This document shows positions 6,142 through 7,408 of a DNA stretch of 7,408 nucleotides, in pieces (positions within the stretch are counted from its first letter, which is position 1; every line of letters begins with the position of its first letter). The notes below the pieces were generated by a model. That model searched no databases and was not told where the DNA came from. It worked only from the letters and a program-made list of their open reading frames with translations. A program made the translations under genes and the position numbers. The DNA is from an uncultured Gammaproteobacteria bacterium (GTDB lineage Bacteria; Pseudomonadota; Gammaproteobacteria; Pseudomonadales; UBA5518): the NCBI GenBank assembly GCA_903921135.1, contig CAIXOY010000097.1, positions 1 to 7,408 on the forward strand. The letters are read 5' to 3'.

Positions 6142-7408
6142 GTGCGCAGCAGCAACGAACACTACCTCGGCAACCCACTCGTACACCGGGATCGCCGGCT
6201 CGCCAACCATCCCTCCGCCTGGGTGCGGGGGTTCACCTGCACCGGCATGCGCCCGCTCATCATCTGCCGCGGGCCCATCCGCCGCGAAGCGATGGACGTG
6301 TTCGACGAGATGGGCATCCACGGATACGGGATCCTGCTCTCGGAGAAGGACTCGATCACGTTCTCCAACGCGCTGGCGCCCGAACTGCGTACGCTCACCG
6401 ATCCGCAGCGCGTGCACCGCGTGCCCGACTACACGGGCGCGAGCAAAGAAGAGCGCACGCAGCGTATCCGCCAGATCATCGCCATCGCCCACGACAACGG
6501 CTATGACTCGGTGTTCGCGGGTTATGGATTCATGTCCGAGGACGAAGAACTCGTCAAATCGCTCGAGGAAGCAGGCCTGCGATTCATCGGGCCGTGCAGC
6601 CGCACGGTGCGCGGCGCGGGTTTCAAGGACGAGGCAAAGCGCACCGCACTCACCGTGGGCGTCAGCGTCACGCCGGGGATCGACAACCTCACCACGCTCA
6701 CGCTGCTGCGCAAGCATCCTGACGCAGGGGCCCTGCGCGCGCTTGCCGTCGCGCACGCGCTCGGCATCCCGGACAGTGTCTTTGCAGAGGGGGTGTCGAT
6801 CGAGACTCAGGTCGACGCTGTGCTGAACGCAGCTGGCCGTAAGGGCGTGGACGTCTACACGGTCGACGAGATGTGTGAGGAACTCGTGCTGCGGCTGCGC
6901 GAGCTTTACCAGCGCTATCCGCAAAACCGCATCCGCCTGAAAGCGATCGGCGGCGGCGGTGGCAAGGGGCAGCGCATCCTTGCCTCTCCCGCCTCTTTCG
7001 AAGGCGCAAGCCTGGAGGAGCGCATTGCGAAGGCGGCGGCGCCCGCGCCCGAAAAAGCCCGCGAGATTCTGGCCGAGGTGAAAGCCACCGGCGTGGGTGA
7101 CAACAAGAACATCCTGCTCGAATTGAACATCGAAACCACCCGTCACCAGGAAATCCAGGTGATCGGCAATGGCGAGTGGTGCACCACGCTGGGCGGTCGC
7201 GACTGCTCGTTGCAGATGCACGAGCAGAAGCTCCTCGAGGTTTCCGTCACCGAGGAAGAACTCGGCATTGCCATTGCGGCGGCCGAAGCCGCGGGTCATG
7301 AAGCGCAGGCGCGGGTTCTGCGACAGGATCTGTTGATCCTCCAGCGCATGGAGGAGGAGGCGTCGCGCTTTGGCGCCGCGGTAGGTCTGGATTCGGTCTC
7401 GACCTTCG
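6142..7408 (+). CDS. Divergent biotin carboxylase (ATP-grasp) subunit, N-terminal 422 residues; gene continues past the window
   Basis: The frame opens at GTG 6142, with GGAG at 6126-6129 (12 nt), and stays open to the window end. Biotin carboxylases use ATP and bicarbonate to carboxylate biotin. Recognisable landmarks are RPLIICRGPIRREA at 37-50 (canonical IANRGEIA strand), FAGYGFMSEDEELVKSLEEA at 126-145 (canonical HPGYGFLSEN), and FIGP at 148-151. LKAIGGGGGKGQRIL at 266-280 is the ATP glycine loop, RHQEIQVIGNGEW lies at 334-346, and GGRDCSLQMHEQKLLE at 351-366 corresponds to ERDCSIQRRHQKLIEE. Residues 182-262 hold roughly 60 residues more than the usual PG-to-glycine-loop spacing, and 370-420 are also longer than usual. 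About 35 extra residues precede the first strand. The catalytic Glu/Arg block (ExNxRxQVEH) would lie beyond the end; the last visible residues, STF then G, fit the start of the canonical GTFEF. No biotinyl domain is visible. An alternative start is ATG at residue 36, but the 36-residue leader reads as natural coding sequence. Confidence 0.8.
   Translation, partial: MRSSNEHYLGNPLVHRDRRLANHPSAWVRGFTCTGMRPLIICRGPIRREAMDVFDEMGIHGYGILLSEKDSITFSNALAPELRTLTDPQRVHRVPDYTGASKEERTQRIRQIIAIAHDNGYDSVFAGYGFMSEDEELVKSLEEAGLRFIGPCSRTVRGAGFKDEAKRTALTVGVSVTPGIDNLTTLTLLRKHPDAGALRALAVAHALGIPDSVFAEGVSIETQVDAVLNAAGRKGVDVYTVDEMCEELVLRLRELYQRYPQNRIRLKAIGGGGGKGQRILASPASFEGASLEERIAKAAAPAPEKAREILAEVKATGVGDNKNILLELNIETTRHQEIQVIGNGEWCTTLGGRDCSLQMHEQKLLEVSVTEEELGIAIAAAEAAGHEAQARVLRQDLLILQRMEEEASRFGAAVGLDSVSTF

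Noticed and set aside
6035..6826. A 263-codon + strand frame rich in Ser, Arg and Thr
   Set aside because: It overlaps the carboxyltransferase end and the biotin carboxylase in another frame, and has the Arg/Ser/Thr-rich composition of a frame-shifted shadow. The frame from 6142 carries the ATP-grasp motifs.
4678..7299. An open frame of 873 codons on the - strand, antisense to both carboxylase genes
   Set aside because: It has no recognisable domain, its composition is rich in His, Arg, Val and Asp as expected of an antisense shadow in GC-rich DNA, and it lies across two clearly real genes. Long antisense frames are common at this base composition.
1..7408. CRISPR arrays, insertion sequences, tRNA or rRNA genes, phage genes
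   Set aside because: No spaced repeats, transposase motifs, cloverleaf folds or rRNA-like stretches were seen on either strand.

Overview
The window is a GC-rich stretch of ordinary chromosomal DNA, most likely from a gammaproteobacterium. The strongest pointers are a 324-residue CysB that keeps the enteric ligand-binding positions, and a ThrH and PabB of the kind found together near cysB in Pseudomonas. No rRNA, tRNA, CRISPR array, insertion sequence or phage gene was seen. Coding density is very high and the genes share one base composition, so nothing suggests recent transfer.

Layout. (1) Positions 1-2817, all on the + strand and tightly spaced: the 3' end of a D-cysteine desulfhydrase-type PLP enzyme, a cytosolic 5'-nucleotidase, the LysR-type regulator CysB, and the phosphoserine phosphatase/homoserine phosphotransferase ThrH. 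(2) Positions 2804-4195, - strand: pabB, whose 3' end overlaps the 3' end of thrH by 14 bp. (3) Positions 4196-4389: the only sizeable non-coding region, a divergent control region between pabB and the carboxylase genes. It holds a possible promoter, a hairpin followed by a T run and a short inverted repeat. (4) Positions 4390-7408, + strand: two genes 30 bp apart for a biotin-dependent carboxylase, namely a carboxyltransferase subunit and a divergent biotin carboxylase that runs off the window.

How the genes fit together. The left block has a sulfur and serine theme. DcyD-type enzymes release sulfide from D-cysteine. CysB senses the serine-derived inducer N-acetylserine and controls cysteine synthesis. 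ThrH can make serine from phosphoserine. PabB starts the p-aminobenzoate branch of folate synthesis. The right block is a separate unit. Its two subunits clearly belong to the acyl-CoA/2-oxoacid biotin carboxylase superfamily, but both carry extra segments, and the biotin carboxylase has changes at several usually conserved positions. This carboxylase of unknown substrate is the least ordinary thing in the window and the best candidate for an undescribed activity.
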